A DNA stretch of 64,000 nt from Desulfobacteraceae bacterium (GCA_013003715.1 JABDIN010000002.1:1-64000), one strand, 5' to 3'; positions 51,927-63,000 are shown, numbered from the stretch's first letter. The notes: generated by a model not told the origin, from the letters alone. A program made the numbers and translations.

Positions 51927-54770
51927 TTACGGATTGAAATCGTAAACAGCATAGGAGATATCGATGTGATGTTTCGTATGGACTGCATATCCGGTTCCCC
52001 AGGCTTTATTCAGTTTAAGTTTAATATACCGGCCACCGTTGGACTTCAGGATCCAAACGGAATCGGGGTAGCTCTCCGAAGATCCGATACCCGGTACGGA
52101 CCAGTTGAAAAAACGAGCATCCACCGTCACAGTGGCCAGAGATTCGATATTCCCGGCAGTGATTTCGTCATAGCCTCGATCCGTGATCTGGTAGACACCA
52201 TATCTGGCCTCTAAATCACCATTAGCGCCACCGCTTATACCCGGAAGGAGGGCTATATCGTAATTAGCTGCATAGCGATGACTTTTCCAAAAAATATCCT
52301 GTTGGACAATCTTTACTTCCGGTTGGGAACAAACCCCTGAACTTGGCCCGACATCGAAATCCACAACGTTGTAACGGACAATATAGCTGAAAACCGCATT
52401 GGACCAATAGCCGCTCAGGGTGAATCCACCGCTGATGCAAGAACCGCTTACGATGTCATTCGCCTCAACTTGATAGGTGGCGAAACAATCCGACGAGTAG
52501 TCTGTCTGTTCCGATGGATCAAATTCTATTTCACAATTGACGCTACTCACTTCCGCGGTGATCCAGGCGTCGATGAATTCCAACGGGAGATAGGTAAGCG
52601 CGTCATAAACATAAATCCACTTGTTAGTATAGTCCGGATGCCAGTTCATGGGGTGCGGGATCATATCCTTTTTCTCCCCATTGACATAAAGACCCATGCT
52701 GCTCGGGGGAAAGTAGGGATCGTGGGACAGTGTTGCAATGACTGTATTGCTGGCCTCACTAATGGAGACGCCAATAATGTCGATGGGGCTGTCTGGCTTG
52801 GTGGGCACAAACGAAGCCGACAAACGACGATGCACGCTGTCGTCATCCCGGTTGATGACCCGAATCGTTTCTTCAAGCAATCCATCTTCAAAATACGTAG
52901 GCTCGTAAGTCCCGTCTTCCAGTGAACCCGCATCAAAAATAAACACACCAGAATTGGGCAGCACTTCAGTCATTTCATGAGTTTCCCCATTGACATCGAT
53001 AAAATAGGCTCCGGTGATTCCGTTGTAGTCCCCAGCCCTGACATGAACCAGTCCGTCAGCAACATCATAGTATGCGTAATAGATCTCCGGTGCCATTATT
53101 TCGAGGATTTCCCGAGGCGCCCGGGCAATGATGTTTGAATCCTGATTCAACACGATGTCCGTTATGCTCACGGGATTCTCCGGATCGGAATCAGCGGGCC
53201 AGAGGTTGTTTTCCAACAATGTCTGCCGGTCAAAAATGAAATTCCAATCCGCCAGGGACGTCTCTTGCAATATTCCGTATTGATCGGGGTATTGGATGAC
53301 GGCACCGTCTTCGCGATCTTCAAAGTACGCTATCCAACGGAGCGCATCGCCCAGGTTGACCCTTGGCGTGAATGGCGAATCGTCAGCATAGACAAGCTGA
53401 TGGATGAAATTACCATCGCCGATATCCAGCCGTATATTCGCGCAAACAGCCTCGCAGCGAGCCATGTACTCCGCCCATTTACCATGGTTGGCCCACTGGC
53501 CTTCGTTATTGAGCAGCATGACGTCGCCATCCATTTGGGTAACCTCGATGGATAGCGGGGCACCACTTTCCAGAGCGCGCAGCTCATCCATGGTCAGGTA
53601 GATCACCGTATCGTCCCCGGTTCGGTCAACCACCCAGTATGTACCTTGGTTTACGGGATAAACACCGCCCGGTTCCAAGATGCCGATAGGGTTGTTGGGC
53701 ATGAATGTCAGCACGCTCATACCACCGATCTTCATGGTCAGGGTGGGCATGATATTGCTGGCAGCAGCAGTACCGACGTTATAAACTTTGAGTTTGAGTT
53801 TGACTCGCGCCGCAGTGGCGGGGTTGGAGCTGATCGCTCTTTCCCAATTCTCATCGCGTGTAATCGATTCGCCAAAACTTCGGGTGGTGCTGATGGTTTG
53901 AGTGGCCGAAAAACTCATGCCAACCTTTGTGGAAAGCGTAAGCCACTCAGTAGCACCCACTTTAGCCTCTGCGCCCACTTCAAAACTCATCCCGGCTTCA
54001 AAAGCACTCTCCACCGACGCCTCCCGGCTCCAACTCGTCTCCCGCGACATGGAGCCGCCATGGGAATATGTGATTTCCGAATCCAGGGTGATGTCGTAGC
54101 CTTCCATCCGAACAATGATATTGGGGTAGGCGGGCACCATGGGCAGATCACCGGGTGTTTCCACCAACACATCCATCAACACACCGGACGACTCCATTCT
54201 GTCGCTGTAAGGGTCCTGGTCAGTCGAAGGTTGCATGGGATCGGATTTGAAGTAGAGAACTCCATTGTCTTCTCCATCCCAGAGCGAGTATTCATCCATT
54301 ACCCAGTTATAGGTATACCCGAAGTACTCCAGGTAGTTGGCAATGCCATCGCCATCACTGTCCACCTTGTCACCGTCATGTGACCCATCACCGTCGTCAT
54401 CATTGTCGAGGGCCGCGATCAGGTCATCTGCATCACGATCGGGAACAAGACTATTATCATCGAAATCCCCATCTCCAAAAATTTCCTCGTAGTCGAATAT
54501 CCCATCCATGTCTGTGTCGACGCTTTCAGGATCGGTACCGCAAGCGAGTTCCACGTTGTCGGGCAGGAAATCGGAATCGGTGTCCACACCATCAGAAGCC
54601 CTCATCATGTCTTCCACCTCACCCATGGTCATCCCGCTTGCGGAATAATTATCCGTTTCGCCCCCGCCCCCGCCCCCGCATCCGAACGCTAAGACCAGAA
54701 CCAACAAGACCCAAATCATTCTTATATTGCGATATGCATTCAATCCGATACACCAATTACTATGCTTCAT
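51927..54770 (-). CDS. Lipoprotein resembling anthrax protective antigen / binary toxin B component
   Basis: 947 residues. A lipoprotein signal (VLLVLVLAFGC, Cys31, then poly-Gly) is followed by a calcium-binding DxDxDG region (~50-150). The DPYSDRMESS segment matches the start of the protective-antigen pore domain. Then comes a Ser/Thr-rich alternating stretch (~235-300) where the antigen's membrane-inserting loop lies. ARVKLKLKVYNVGTAAASN is very like the antigen's ARLNANIRYVNTGTAP region, and WNFIFDRQTLLEN is like its FNFDQQTSQN oligomerisation part. The last ~350 residues are unrelated and may be the targeting part. The antigen's phi-clamp Phe is not evident. ATG at 54770 has AAGGAG six bases before. 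No enzymatic A component is adjacent. Confidence 0.75.
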   Translation of the reverse strand: MKHSNWCIGLNAYRNIRMIWVLLVLVLAFGCGGGGGGETDNYSASGMTMGEVEDMMRASDGVDTDSDFLPDNVELACGTDPESVDTDMDGIFDYEEIFGDGDFDDNSLVPDRDADDLIAALDNDDDGDGSHDGDKVDSDGDGIANYLEYFGYTYNWVMDEYSLWDGEDNGVLYFKSDPMQPSTDQDPYSDRMESSGVLMDVLVETPGDLPMVPAYPNIIVRMEGYDITLDSEITYSHGGSMSRETSWSREASVESAFEAGMSFEVGAEAKVGATEWLTLSTKVGMSFSATQTISTTRSFGESITRDENWERAISSNPATAARVKLKLKVYNVGTAAASNIMPTLTMKIGGMSVLTFMPNNPIGILEPGGVYPVNQGTYWVVDRTGDDTVIYLTMDELRALESGAPLSIEVTQMDGDVMLLNNEGQWANHGKWAEYMARCEAVCANIRLDIGDGNFIHQLVYADDSPFTPRVNLGDALRWIAYFEDREDGAVIQYPDQYGILQETSLADWNFIFDRQTLLENNLWPADSDPENPVSITDIVLNQDSNIIARAPREILEIMAPEIYYAYYDVADGLVHVRAGDYNGITGAYFIDVNGETHEMTEVLPNSGVFIFDAGSLEDGTYEPTYFEDGLLEETIRVINRDDDSVHRRLSASFVPTKPDSPIDIIGVSISEASNTVIATLSHDPYFPPSSMGLYVNGEKKDMIPHPMNWHPDYTNKWIYVYDALTYLPLEFIDAWITAEVSSVNCEIEFDPSEQTDYSSDCFATYQVEANDIVSGSCISGGFTLSGYWSNAVFSYIVRYNVVDFDVGPSSGVCSQPEVKIVQQDIFWKSHRYAANYDIALLPGISGGANGDLEARYGVYQITDRGYDEITAGNIESLATVTVDARFFNWSVPGIGSSESYPDSVWILKSNGGRYIKLKLNKAWGTGYAVHTKHHIDISYAVYDFNP

Positions 54771-54785
54771 AACCATCTCCTTTGG

Positions 54786-55366
54786 AAAAAGCGCACATTA
54801 TTGCGACGAGCAGCGTATTAGTGATGAAGTTAGAAACGGATGTTCTGTTAAGGTGGGAATTTTTTTGCGCACACTTACTCATGTTAACCTCCATTTTGAA
54901 TAGTGCCTCATTTAACTCAGATACAACAGGATCCGCGGAAATCTATCAGACGATAGCGCCGGTGTGCAAGGAGAAATCTTGTTAAAATTGTAAACAAGTT
55001 TCTGTTATTAAACAGTATGATTTTAATCGATAATTAATCTGTTTCCTAACCAGTCAAAGTTTTTGAAGAGTGGTCACCCCACGGCAGATAAAAGAACCCG
55101 GTGACAATTATACCCGCACCACCTTTCGCCAGGACCTCGGCCCCTCATAGTCAGGGTGCATTCCATGCACCCAAAAAGATGATGGCGGCCGGGACGGATG
55201 CTCATAAAGCCATATGCCAGGGCGCATTGAAGATGTTGATGCGTGGAACGCACCCTTAGATATTCACTGATACTAAAGTGGAGAGTGGAAAGTGCTGGAG
55301 ATCAAATGGCAAAACGGTAAGCAAAGTTTGCCCGGTGGAAAGCTGTCGCTCATTGATTAAATATAG
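54786..55366. other. Intergenic region with an 8-bp hairpin
   Basis: Promoter region of the toxin-like gene on the left. GGGTGCAT-TCC-ATGCACCC (55154-55172) is a perfect hairpin, followed on the plus strand by AAAAAG. No gene recognised. Confidence 0.45.
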
Positions 55367-55443
55367 TGGTCGGGGCGGCAGGATTTGAACCTGCGACTCC
55401 CTGCTCCCAAAGCAGGTGCGCTACCAGGCTGCGCCACGCCCCG
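55367..55443 (-). tRNA. tRNA-Pro (anticodon TGG)
   Basis: 77 bases including an encoded CCA. The acceptor stem CGGGGCG pairs with CGCCCCG. The anticodon stem-loop CCTGC-TTTGGGA-GCAGG gives TGG. The T arm GCAGG-TTCAAAT-CCTGC is perfect. Confidence 0.97.
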
Positions 55444-55523
55444 ATGCGATGAATGCCGGTCAGTACCACGCTTTTATGTTGCGTGCAAGGGGTTTCATAC
55501 TTGATCGGCGGTAAAAATCGTGA

Positions 55524-56291
55524 CTATTCAGTGTTCAGATGCTGCGATAAAAACGCCTGTACGGCAGACGATATCGATTTGGCATATACTTCCAGTGTGT
55601 CCCTGTTTTTAAGGTTCCGGGCCTCCTTCGGGTGGCTCAGATATCCGATCTCCACCATGACCGCCGGCATGTTCGCGCCGGCCAGGACGGCCACGGGTGC
55701 TCCCTGAACAGTGACCGGTACATCCGTCAGGTCATTTGAAAGGTGCTCTCCAACCATGCCGGCCAGTTTTTGGCTGCCGGACAGGTAGCGCCATTGCGCA
55801 TGTTCCCAATGTGTCGGCCCTAAAGAATTCAAACCCTCTGCACCTGTGGTCGTATCTGACGGTGAAGAAGGCCGCAGTGCCGGATGGCTGTAGTAAAAAA
55901 CCGTCACGCCATTGGCATGGGGCTGCACGCTGGCCCCGGTATGAAGACTGACGAACGTGGATGCTTTGGATTGATTGGCGGTCTGGGTTCTCGTAAAAAG
56001 TTCCGGCGTGTAATCTGCATTTCGTGTCAGGACGATCCGGTAGGTACTTTCAAGCTCGATGTAGATCATCTGCGCCAAGGTCAGACAGATATCTTTTTCC
56101 ACGCCTGCGGATCCACCAGCGGCGCCGGAATCGTTACCACCATGGCCGGGATCGATAACGATGGCCGGGCGGGGAGACTCAGCCGCTGAACTTACGGGAG
56201 GTCGACAAAACAACCACCACCCGGAGGCTGCGGTTGCCAGTGCAATCAGGAAAATACAACTGGCCGTGTAACGCGTTTGTAAGGTATTCAT
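55524..56291 (-). CDS. N-acetylmuramoyl-L-alanine amidase (Amidase_3, exported)
   Basis: 255 residues. After an N-terminal membrane/signal segment (IFLIALATAASGWWLF) the Amidase_3 domain has all zinc and catalytic residues: IDPGHGGNDSG (His), GVEKDICL (Glu), FVSLHTGA (His) and VMVEIGYLSHPKEA (Glu). It cleaves the amide between MurNAc and the stem peptide during cell separation or wall turnover. No AMIN or SPOR domain. It stands alone upstream of tRNA-Pro on the same strand. Confidence 0.9.
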   Translation of the reverse strand: MNTLQTRYTASCIFLIALATAASGWWLFCRPPVSSAAESPRPAIVIDPGHGGNDSGAAGGSAGVEKDICLTLAQMIYIELESTYRIVLTRNADYTPELFTRTQTANQSKASTFVSLHTGASVQPHANGVTVFYYSHPALRPSSPSDTTTGAEGLNSLGPTHWEHAQWRYLSGSQKLAGMVGEHLSNDLTDVPVTVQGAPVAVLAGANMPAVMVEIGYLSHPKEARNLKNRDTLEVYAKSISSAVQAFLSQHLNTE

Positions 56292-56509
56292 CCTGTTTAT
56301 CTGCCCTGAGAATGATGTGGATTCAGATGCGGACCGGCTCCAAACCTGTGATTATGGGCCTATAATTCAATTGTGTCGCGGTTCGCCCGAAACCTTGATT
56401 TCCCTTGACACGTCCTATGTTTGATACTATTTTCATCAAATTATTTTTCAGTGAAGTTTAACGGTTTTTTAGGTAATGTCAAGTTGTTGAAACAACGTAT
56501 TGTATATGT

Positions 56510-56596
56510 GCGAGAGTGGCGGAATTGGTAGACGCACTGGACTTAGGATCCAGCTCTGGCGACAGAGTGGGAGTTCAAGTCTCCCCTCTCGCACCA
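56510..56596 (+). tRNA. tRNA-Leu (anticodon TAG)
   Basis: 87 bases with CCA. The acceptor stem GCGAGAG pairs with CTCTCGC. Anticodon loop CTTAGGA gives TAG. The long variable arm (CTCTGGCGACAGAG) is typical of class II tRNA-Leu. T arm GGGAG-TTCAAGT-CTCCC. Confidence 0.97.
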
Positions 56597-56845
56597 TTTC
56601 CATCCATGGACCGCTCCAAGGCGGGACGCGTTCGTTTGGAGCGGGCACGCCGATTTCAAGATTCTTATTCCGGTCAGGACAATGATGTTTTTTACCTGTT
56701 ATCCCGGAATAATGAAGGTTCATGGCGGTGTCGCTCATGTCAATCCATTGGCGAATCCACCAGGGGATAGGGACGGCACGGCATATACAAATACCTATAC
56801 TTGAATCTTACTGATCAGCATCGTCATCCATAGACAAAAAAATAC

Positions 56846-56879
56846 TTCCAGTGCCTTGATCTGCATCAAGGCACTGGAA
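56846..56879 (+). promoter_or_regulatory. Perfect 15-bp hairpin directly upstream of tig
   Basis: TTCCAGTGCCTTGAT (56846-56860) and ATCAAGGCACTGGAA (56865-56879) are exact complements with a four-base loop. It ends 17 bases before the tig start and just ahead of its AAAGGA site. On the minus strand it would be followed by a T-run. Either a leader hairpin that affects tig expression or a terminator for upstream transcripts. Confidence 0.7.
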
Positions 56880-56896
56880 TTTGAGAAAGGACAAAA

Positions 56897-58219
56897 ATGA
56901 AAGTAACGGTTGAAGATCAAAGCAGCGTCAAAAAGGTATTGCACATTGAGGTGCCGAAGGAAAAGGTCGTCCAGGAGATTGATGATGCATACAAGTCCAT
57001 CAGGAAAACGGCCAAAATCAAAGGCTTTCGTCCGGGAAAGGCTCCCCGGTCCGTGCTGGTACAGCGGTTCGGCAAGGACGTAAAAGGGGATGTCACCTCC
57101 AAGCTGATCCAGGAGGCATTTATCGAGGCATTGAAGGAAACCCAGCTTAAAATGGTTGGGAACCCGAATGTGGATCCGCCGGATCTTAGTGAAACCGACG
57201 ATTACAAGTTCGATGCCACCATTGAAGTAAATCCGGAGATTGCCGATATTGAGTTCAAAGGACTCGAACTGAAGAAAAATCTGTATAGCGCCGGTGATGA
57301 AGAAGTGGATGCGCAATTGACCATGCTGCAGAAAAAACTGGCCAAGCAAACGCCCCTTGAGGACGATCGTCCGGCACAAACCGGTGATTTCGTGTTAATT
57401 GATTACGAAGGGTTCAAAGACGGAGAACCCTTTGCCGAAACCCAGAAAACCGAAAATTTTACCCTTAAGCTCGGGGATGCGATGATCACGGAAACCTTCG
57501 ACGAAGCGCTTCTGGGGATGACCGGCAATACCGATAAAGAGTTTACCATCGAGTTTCCCAAAGACCATTTCAATTCCAAACTGGCCGGACACACGATCTT
57601 GTTTAAGGCACATCTGAATGAAATACGGGAAGAAGTATTACCGGCCATAGATGACGAGTTCGCAAAACAACTCGGTCCATTTGCAACGCTGAAAGAATTA
57701 AACGACAAGATTCTGGAAAATCTGACCCAGGGTTATGATAAGCGGTCTGAACAGGAATTGAACGAACAGATTTTTCGCCAGTTGCTGGATAAAACAGAAT
57801 TCGAAGTCCCTGAATCCCTGGTGGATATGGAACTCGACGGGATTATCCGCGAAGCTGAAGCCTCTTTCGCAAACAGCAATACCTCGCTGGAAGACCTGGG
57901 TATCAGCAGGGAAGGCCTTTCGGAAAAATATCGGGACACGGCTGAAAAACAGGTGCGCCGCCATTTGATTCTGTCAAAGCTGATTGAGCAGGAAAAGATG
58001 GAAGTTGCCGATGATGCATTGAATGCCGGATTTCAGGAAATTGCGGATGCATACCAGCAACCGGTTGAAAATATTAAAAAGTTTTATGAAACGGATAAAC
58101 AGAAACTGGAGCTTTTTAAACATACGCTACTTGAAAAGCAGGCGATTAAGCTTATTATTGATAATAGCAAAATCGAAGAAATTATTCCTGAAAAAGAACC
58201 GCAGGCAAAGGATTCATAA
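56897..58219 (+). CDS. tig: Trigger factor, ribosome-bound chaperone
   Basis: 440 residues, the normal length. The N-terminal ribosome-binding domain contains GFRPGKAPRSVLVQRFG (signature loop). The FKBP-type PPIase domain lies at ~150-240 (GDFVLIDYEGFKDGEPF). A helical C-terminal substrate-cradle domain follows. It folds nascent chains at the exit tunnel. It starts the tig-clpP-clpX-lon block, the common order in proteobacteria. Confidence 0.95.
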   Translation: MKVTVEDQSSVKKVLHIEVPKEKVVQEIDDAYKSIRKTAKIKGFRPGKAPRSVLVQRFGKDVKGDVTSKLIQEAFIEALKETQLKMVGNPNVDPPDLSETDDYKFDATIEVNPEIADIEFKGLELKKNLYSAGDEEVDAQLTMLQKKLAKQTPLEDDRPAQTGDFVLIDYEGFKDGEPFAETQKTENFTLKLGDAMITETFDEALLGMTGNTDKEFTIEFPKDHFNSKLAGHTILFKAHLNEIREEVLPAIDDEFAKQLGPFATLKELNDKILENLTQGYDKRSEQELNEQIFRQLLDKTEFEVPESLVDMELDGIIREAEASFANSNTSLEDLGISREGLSEKYRDTAEKQVRRHLILSKLIEQEKMEVADDALNAGFQEIADAYQQPVENIKKFYETDKQKLELFKHTLLEKQAIKLIIDNSKIEEIIPEKEPQAKDS

Positions 58220-58334
58220 AGCTTCACCTGCTATGGGCCGGGCATTCATTTTTAAAACGATGTTACCACTGGCGCGGATATAGCGCTTTACCGGTGATTC
58301 TTTTTTCTGATATAACTAATTAAGGAGGCAGATC

Positions 58335-58958
58335 GTGCCGATTATACCCATGGTAATAGATCAGACAAGCAGAGGGGAACGTGCATATGACATTTATTCC
58401 AGACTGCTTAAAGACAGAATCATATTCCTTGGTACGGCGATCTCGGATGAAGTGGCAAACCTGTTGATTGCACAGATGCTGTTTTTGGAATCCGAAGATC
58501 CGGATAAAGACATTAATTTTTATGTCAATTCTCCGGGAGGGCTGGTGACCGCGGGTATGGCCGTTTATGATACGATGCAGTACATCAAGCCGGACATATC
58601 CACCGTGTGTATCGGACAGGCTGCCAGTATGGGAGCGGTGCTGTTGGCTGCAGGGACCAAAAACAAACGGTTTTCACTGCCCAATGCACGAATTATGATA
58701 CACCAGCCCATGGGTGGTTTTCAGGGCCAGGCCTCCGATATCGCCATCCAGGCCAAAGAAATATTGCGGATGAAAAGCGCTTTGAACGAGATATTGGTGG
58801 CCCATACCGGAAAAACCGTTGATCATATTACCAAGGACACTGAACGGGACTTTTTTATGTCCGGAGAAGAAGCAAAAGCGTACGGGATAGTCGATCATGT
58901 TACCCGTAATCGCGAAGATCTCGGCCATTTAAACGGCACGGAGGAACAAGATGAGTAA
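58335..58958 (+). CDS. clpP: ATP-dependent Clp protease proteolytic subunit
   Basis: 207 residues. The serine-protease triad is present: Ser in [10 protein letters not shown], His in [10 protein letters not shown], and Asp in [11 protein letters not shown] start at 58335 with TAAGGAGG six bases ahead. The gene overlaps clpX by 8 bases, so the protease and its unfoldase are co-translated. Confidence 0.96.
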   Translation: MPIIPMVIDQTSRGERAYDIYSRLLKDRIIFLGTAISDEVANLLIAQMLFLESEDPDKDINFYVNSPGGLVTAGMAVYDTMQYIKPDISTVCIGQAASMGAVLLAAGTKNKRFSLPNARIMIHQPMGGFQGQASDIAIQAKEILRMKSALNEILVAHTGKTVDHITKDTERDFFMSGEEAKAYGIVDHVTRNREDLGHLNGTEEQDE

Positions 58959-60195
58959 GAAAGAGGATCCAAACGATAATCTCTTTTGTTCATTCTGCGG
59001 TAAGAACCAAAAAGAGGTGAAAAAGCTGATCGCCGGTCCGGCCGTCTATATCTGCGACGAATGTATTCAGCTTTGCAGCGAGATCATCGAGGAAGAGAGC
59101 GAAAAGAGCACCGGAGAATTCGAAAATCTCATGGTGCCCAAAGAAATCAAGACCATGCTCGATGATTATGTGATCGAACAAGAGTATGCCAAAAAAATCC
59201 TCGCCGTCGCCGTGTACAACCATTATAAACGGCTGGACACCAATGTCGGCTCTGAGGATGTGGAAATCCAGAAAAGCAATATCCTGCTCATCGGACCCAC
59301 CGGTTGTGGTAAAACACTGCTGGCCCAGACCCTGGCCAGATTTCTGAATGTGCCTTTCACCATCGCGGACGCCACCAGCCTCACAGAGGCGGGGTATGTC
59401 GGCGAAGACGTTGAAAATATTATCCTTTCCCTTCTTCAAAACGCAGATTACGACGTGGAAAAGGCCAAACGGGGAATTGTCTACATCGATGAGATTGATA
59501 AGATTGCGGGCAAATCGGACAACCCGAGTATTACCCGGGATGTCTCGGGCGAGGGGGTTCAACAGGCGCTGCTGAAGATTATTGAAGGCACCACGGCCAG
59601 TGTGCCTCCCAAGGGCGGGCGGAAGCATCCCCAACAGGATTTTGTCAAGGTCGATACATCCAATATTCTGTTCATCTGCGGTGGAACCTTCAACGGACTG
59701 GAGCAGGTGATTCGGCGGCGGCTTGGCTCCAAATCCATGGGCTTCGGTGCGAATATCAAAAAGGAAAAGGATCAGCCCATCGGTGATATCCTGCGAATGA
59801 TACAGCCGGAGGATCTGGTGAAGTTCGGTATGATACCGGAATTCTTGGGCCGGTTGCCGATCATCGCCACCTTGGATGAGCTGAGCGCGGAGACCCTGGT
59901 CCGCATCTTGAGCGAACCGAAAAATTCCCTGGTAAAACAATATACAAAATTGTTCGAGATGGAAGGCGTTAATTTACGCCTGTCCGACAGCGCACTCTCG
60001 GCGATCGCCGATGAAGCGTTAAAGCGGAAATCAGGCGCCCGCGGACTCCGGGCGATAATGGAATCCTGCATGCTGAACATCATGTACGAGATACCCTCCA
60101 TCGAAAACGTCAAGGAATGTGTGATCGGTGAGGACGTTGTCATCAAAAAAGAGGATCCGATATTATTATTTGAACAGACCAAAAAGCAAGCGTAG
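58951..60195 (+). CDS. clpX: ATP-dependent Clp protease ATP-binding subunit ClpX
   Basis: 414 residues. The N-terminal zinc-binding domain (CSFCGKNQ...CDECIQLC) is followed by an AAA+ module with Walker A GPTGCGKT, Walker [12 protein letters not shown], and the ClpP-contact IGF-like loop (GFGANIK). The C-terminal region [17 protein letters not shown] is the ClpX sensor 2 segment. It unfolds tagged substrates for ClpP. Confidence 0.96.
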   Translation: MSKKEDPNDNLFCSFCGKNQKEVKKLIAGPAVYICDECIQLCSEIIEEESEKSTGEFENLMVPKEIKTMLDDYVIEQEYAKKILAVAVYNHYKRLDTNVGSEDVEIQKSNILLIGPTGCGKTLLAQTLARFLNVPFTIADATSLTEAGYVGEDVENIILSLLQNADYDVEKAKRGIVYIDEIDKIAGKSDNPSITRDVSGEGVQQALLKIIEGTTASVPPKGGRKHPQQDFVKVDTSNILFICGGTFNGLEQVIRRRLGSKSMGFGANIKKEKDQPIGDILRMIQPEDLVKFGMIPEFLGRLPIIATLDELSAETLVRILSEPKNSLVKQYTKLFEMEGVNLRLSDSALSAIADEALKRKSGARGLRAIMESCMLNIMYEIPSIENVKECVIGEDVVIKKEDPILLFEQTKKQA

Positions 60196-60243
60196 TTCGA
60201 TGTGATATGCAGAATGGCGTCGTTAAATTTTAGTCGTATAAAA

Positions 60244-60300
60244 AACCATCGGTTGCCTGTTCCTAAAACTGTCAATAAGATAGATTCGCAGCCGGTGGTT
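60244..60300 (+). promoter_or_regulatory. Hairpin between clpX and lon
   Basis: ACCATCGGTTGC (60245-60256) pairs with GCAGCCGGTGGT (60288-60299) with two G-U pairs, giving a 12-13-bp stem around a 31-base loop. There is no T-run. It may be a processing or stability element separating lon from clpPX messages. Confidence 0.45.
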
Positions 60301-60323
60301 CGTTGTTTGGTGGATGGTAAAAA

Positions 60324-62756
60324 ATGGTAAATATTCCTAAATTTTTCAAGAATGACAATTCGGAGTCTACAATGTTATTACCACTGTTACCGCTTCGTGA
60401 CATTGTAATTTTCCCGCATATGGTGGCCCCGCTGTTTGTCGGGCGGAGCAAATCCGTGAATGCCCTTTCCGAAGCAATGAACAAGGACAAAAGCGTTTTC
60501 CTGTCCACCCAGAAAAAAGCCGGTATCGACAATCCGACGGAAAAAGACATTCATCCCGTTGGGGTAATCGGAACCGTGCTTCAATTATTGCGACTGCCCG
60601 ACGGCACCGTAAAAGCGCTGGTCGAAGGAAAACGGCGGGCAAAGATACTACGCTTTCACAAAAAAGAAGATTATTTCCAGGTGGAGCTTATCCCCCAGGA
60701 AGATCAACTGGTATCCTCCGTGGAATGCGAAGCATTGCTGCGCGGCATTATTGAGAACTTCGAAGCCTACGCCAAACTCAATAAAAATATATCAAAAGAG
60801 CTGATCGAGAAGGTTTCGGCCATCAAAGATCCGTCAAAACTCGCCGACTCCGTTGCGTCACACTTTTCTTTTAAAATAGAAGACAAGCAAAAACTTCTCG
60901 AAGAGAAATCCATCGATATAAGACTCAACCGGCTGCTTAAATTCATAAAGCTTGAAATTGAAGTGTTCCGCATGGATCAGCGGATCAAAGGGCGGGTTAA
61001 GGATCAGATGGAAAAAACCCAGAAATCCTATTATCTCAATGAGCAGATGCGCGCCATCAAAAAAGAGATGGGCGGGGAAGAGGATGCCGGGGATGAGTTG
61101 ATTGAACTTGAAAAGCGCATTAAGCGAAAACGCATGTCCAAGGAGGCGGCGCAAAAAGTCCGGCAGGAGATGCGGAAACTCAAACTCATGACCCCCATGT
61201 CCGCCGAGGCGACGGTGGTTCGAAATTATATTGACTGGATCATCAGCCTTCCCTGGTACGACCGCAGCAGGATTCGAAATGACATGGATGAAGCGGAACG
61301 AATACTGGATGAAGATCACTATGGGCTGGAAAAACCCAAAGAGCGAATTCTGGAATATCTTGCCGTTCAAAGCCTGGTGAAGAAATTGCGCGGCCCCATC
61401 CTCTGCCTCGTCGGCCCTCCGGGAGTCGGAAAGACATCCCTGGCCAAATCCGTTGCCCGCGCCACCGGCCGGAAGTTCGTGCGCCTGTCTTTGGGCGGCG
61501 TTCGGGATGAAGCGGAAATACGCGGCCACCGGCGAACCTATATCGGCGCGATGCCCGGAAAAATTGTCCAGTCTCTGAAAAAAGCGGGGGTCAACAATCC
61601 GGTATTCTGTCTGGATGAAGTGGACAAGATGAGCATGGATTTTCGCGGCGATCCTTCTGCCGCATTGCTTGAAGTCCTTGATCCCGAGCAAAATTACAGC
61701 TTCAACGACCACTACCTGGACCTGGACTATGACCTTTCCGATATCCTGTTTATCACCACCGCCAACACATTGCCGGACATTCCGCTGCCCCTGCAGGACC
61801 GGATGGAAATCATACGGCTGCCCGGTTATACGGAACATGAAAAAAACAATATCGCCGAAGGTTTTCTCGTCCCCAAGCAATTGAAGGCCAACGGATTGGA
61901 GGGAAGGGAAGTCACTTTTTCCAAGAATGCGGTGTTCACCATAATCCAGCGGTACACCCGCGAAGCCGGGGTCCGCAATCTTGAACGCGAAATCTCCTCG
62001 GTCTGCCGGAAAATTGCGCGGGACGTCGCCAGAAACAAGGAAGAAAAAGCCTATAAAGTGGTGGCCACATCCATCCAGAAATACCTGGGCCCGCCGAGAT
62101 TTCGCATCGGGCAGATCGAAGAACAGGATCAAGTGGGAATCGTCACCGGACTCGCCTGGACCCAGGTCGGTGGTGAATTGCTCTGCGTCGAAACACTGAC
62201 CATGCCGGGGAAAGGCAAACTCACCGTCACCGGTAAACTGGGCGATGTGATGAAAGAATCCGCCCAGGCAGCCGTAAGCTTTGTAAGATCCCGTGCCGAG
62301 CTGCTTTCCATCGACAGCAGTTTCTACAAGGAACTTGACCTGCACATCCATATTCCCGAAGGCGCCATTCCCAAGGACGGCCCATCAGCGGGAATTGCCA
62401 TGTGTACGGCCATTGTATCCGCCCTGACCAAGTACCCGGTGCGTCGCGATATCGCCATGACCGGGGAGATCACCCTCAGAGGCCGGGTCCTGCCCATCGG
62501 GGGATTAAAGGAAAAACTGCTGGCCGCGCATCGGGGCGGTATTAAAAAAGTCATCATCCCCAAAGAAAACGAAAAGGATATCAAGGACATCCCGGATGGT
62601 ATCACCAAGCAGCTCGAGATCGTCACCGTCGATCACCTGGACGAAGTCCTGCCGCACGCCCTGGTGCTCGGTGAAGGGGAGTCCATATTCACCAAGCGCG
62701 GCGTGCCATTCAACATGGGTGGAGACAATTCCGCGGACCGGCCATCCATTAATTAA
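60324..62756 (+). CDS. lon: ATP-dependent protease Lon
   Basis: 810 residues: N-terminal LON substrate domain ([20 protein letters not shown]), AAA+ domain (Walker [10 protein letters not shown], Walker [11 protein letters not shown]) and a serine-lysine protease domain (Ser in [10 protein letters not shown], Lys in [14 protein letters not shown]). It degrades misfolded and regulatory proteins. The ATG at 60324 is supported only by a weak GGATGG; a later Met before LLPLLPLRD is possible. Confidence 0.96.
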   Translation: MVNIPKFFKNDNSESTMLLPLLPLRDIVIFPHMVAPLFVGRSKSVNALSEAMNKDKSVFLSTQKKAGIDNPTEKDIHPVGVIGTVLQLLRLPDGTVKALVEGKRRAKILRFHKKEDYFQVELIPQEDQLVSSVECEALLRGIIENFEAYAKLNKNISKELIEKVSAIKDPSKLADSVASHFSFKIEDKQKLLEEKSIDIRLNRLLKFIKLEIEVFRMDQRIKGRVKDQMEKTQKSYYLNEQMRAIKKEMGGEEDAGDELIELEKRIKRKRMSKEAAQKVRQEMRKLKLMTPMSAEATVVRNYIDWIISLPWYDRSRIRNDMDEAERILDEDHYGLEKPKERILEYLAVQSLVKKLRGPILCLVGPPGVGKTSLAKSVARATGRKFVRLSLGGVRDEAEIRGHRRTYIGAMPGKIVQSLKKAGVNNPVFCLDEVDKMSMDFRGDPSAALLEVLDPEQNYSFNDHYLDLDYDLSDILFITTANTLPDIPLPLQDRMEIIRLPGYTEHEKNNIAEGFLVPKQLKANGLEGREVTFSKNAVFTIIQRYTREAGVRNLEREISSVCRKIARDVARNKEEKAYKVVATSIQKYLGPPRFRIGQIEEQDQVGIVTGLAWTQVGGELLCVETLTMPGKGKLTVTGKLGDVMKESAQAAVSFVRSRAELLSIDSSFYKELDLHIHIPEGAIPKDGPSAGIAMCTAIVSALTKYPVRRDIAMTGEITLRGRVLPIGGLKEKLLAAHRGGIKKVIIPKENEKDIKDIPDGITKQLEIVTVDHLDEVLPHALVLGEGESIFTKRGVPFNMGGDNSADRPSIN

Positions 62757-62807
62757 CCCATTGAATTTGTATAACTTATAAAAAAAAACAATCGTGTTAA
62801 ATTGCGC

Positions 62808-62836
62808 TTGACTTTACCGGCACCAACTGTTAGTTA
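62808..62836 (+). promoter_or_regulatory. Putative promoter of the tRNA-Val/tRNA-Asp cluster
   Basis: TTGACT (62808-62813), 17 bp, then TAGTTA (62831-62836), about 48 bases before tRNA-Val. The -10 match is weak. Confidence 0.4.
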
Positions 62837-62884
62837 TGCTTTTCGTTTCTGGGAGGAAGCCCGTATTTCAGGGCAGATGAACAT

Positions 62885-62960
62885 GGGCGGATAGCTCAGT
62901 TGGGAGAGCACCGGCCTTACAAGCCGGGGGTCACAGGTTCAAGCCCTGTTCCGCCTACCA
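62885..62960 (+). tRNA. tRNA-Val (anticodon TAC)
   Basis: 76 bases with CCA. GGGCGGA pairs with TCCGCCT. Anticodon stem-loop CCGGC-CTTACAA-GCCGG gives TAC. T arm ACAGG-TTCAAGC-CCTGT. Confidence 0.96.
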
Positions 62961-63000
62961 CTTGCCACTTCAAGTGGCGGTTCTTTAAAAAAACAGTTTT

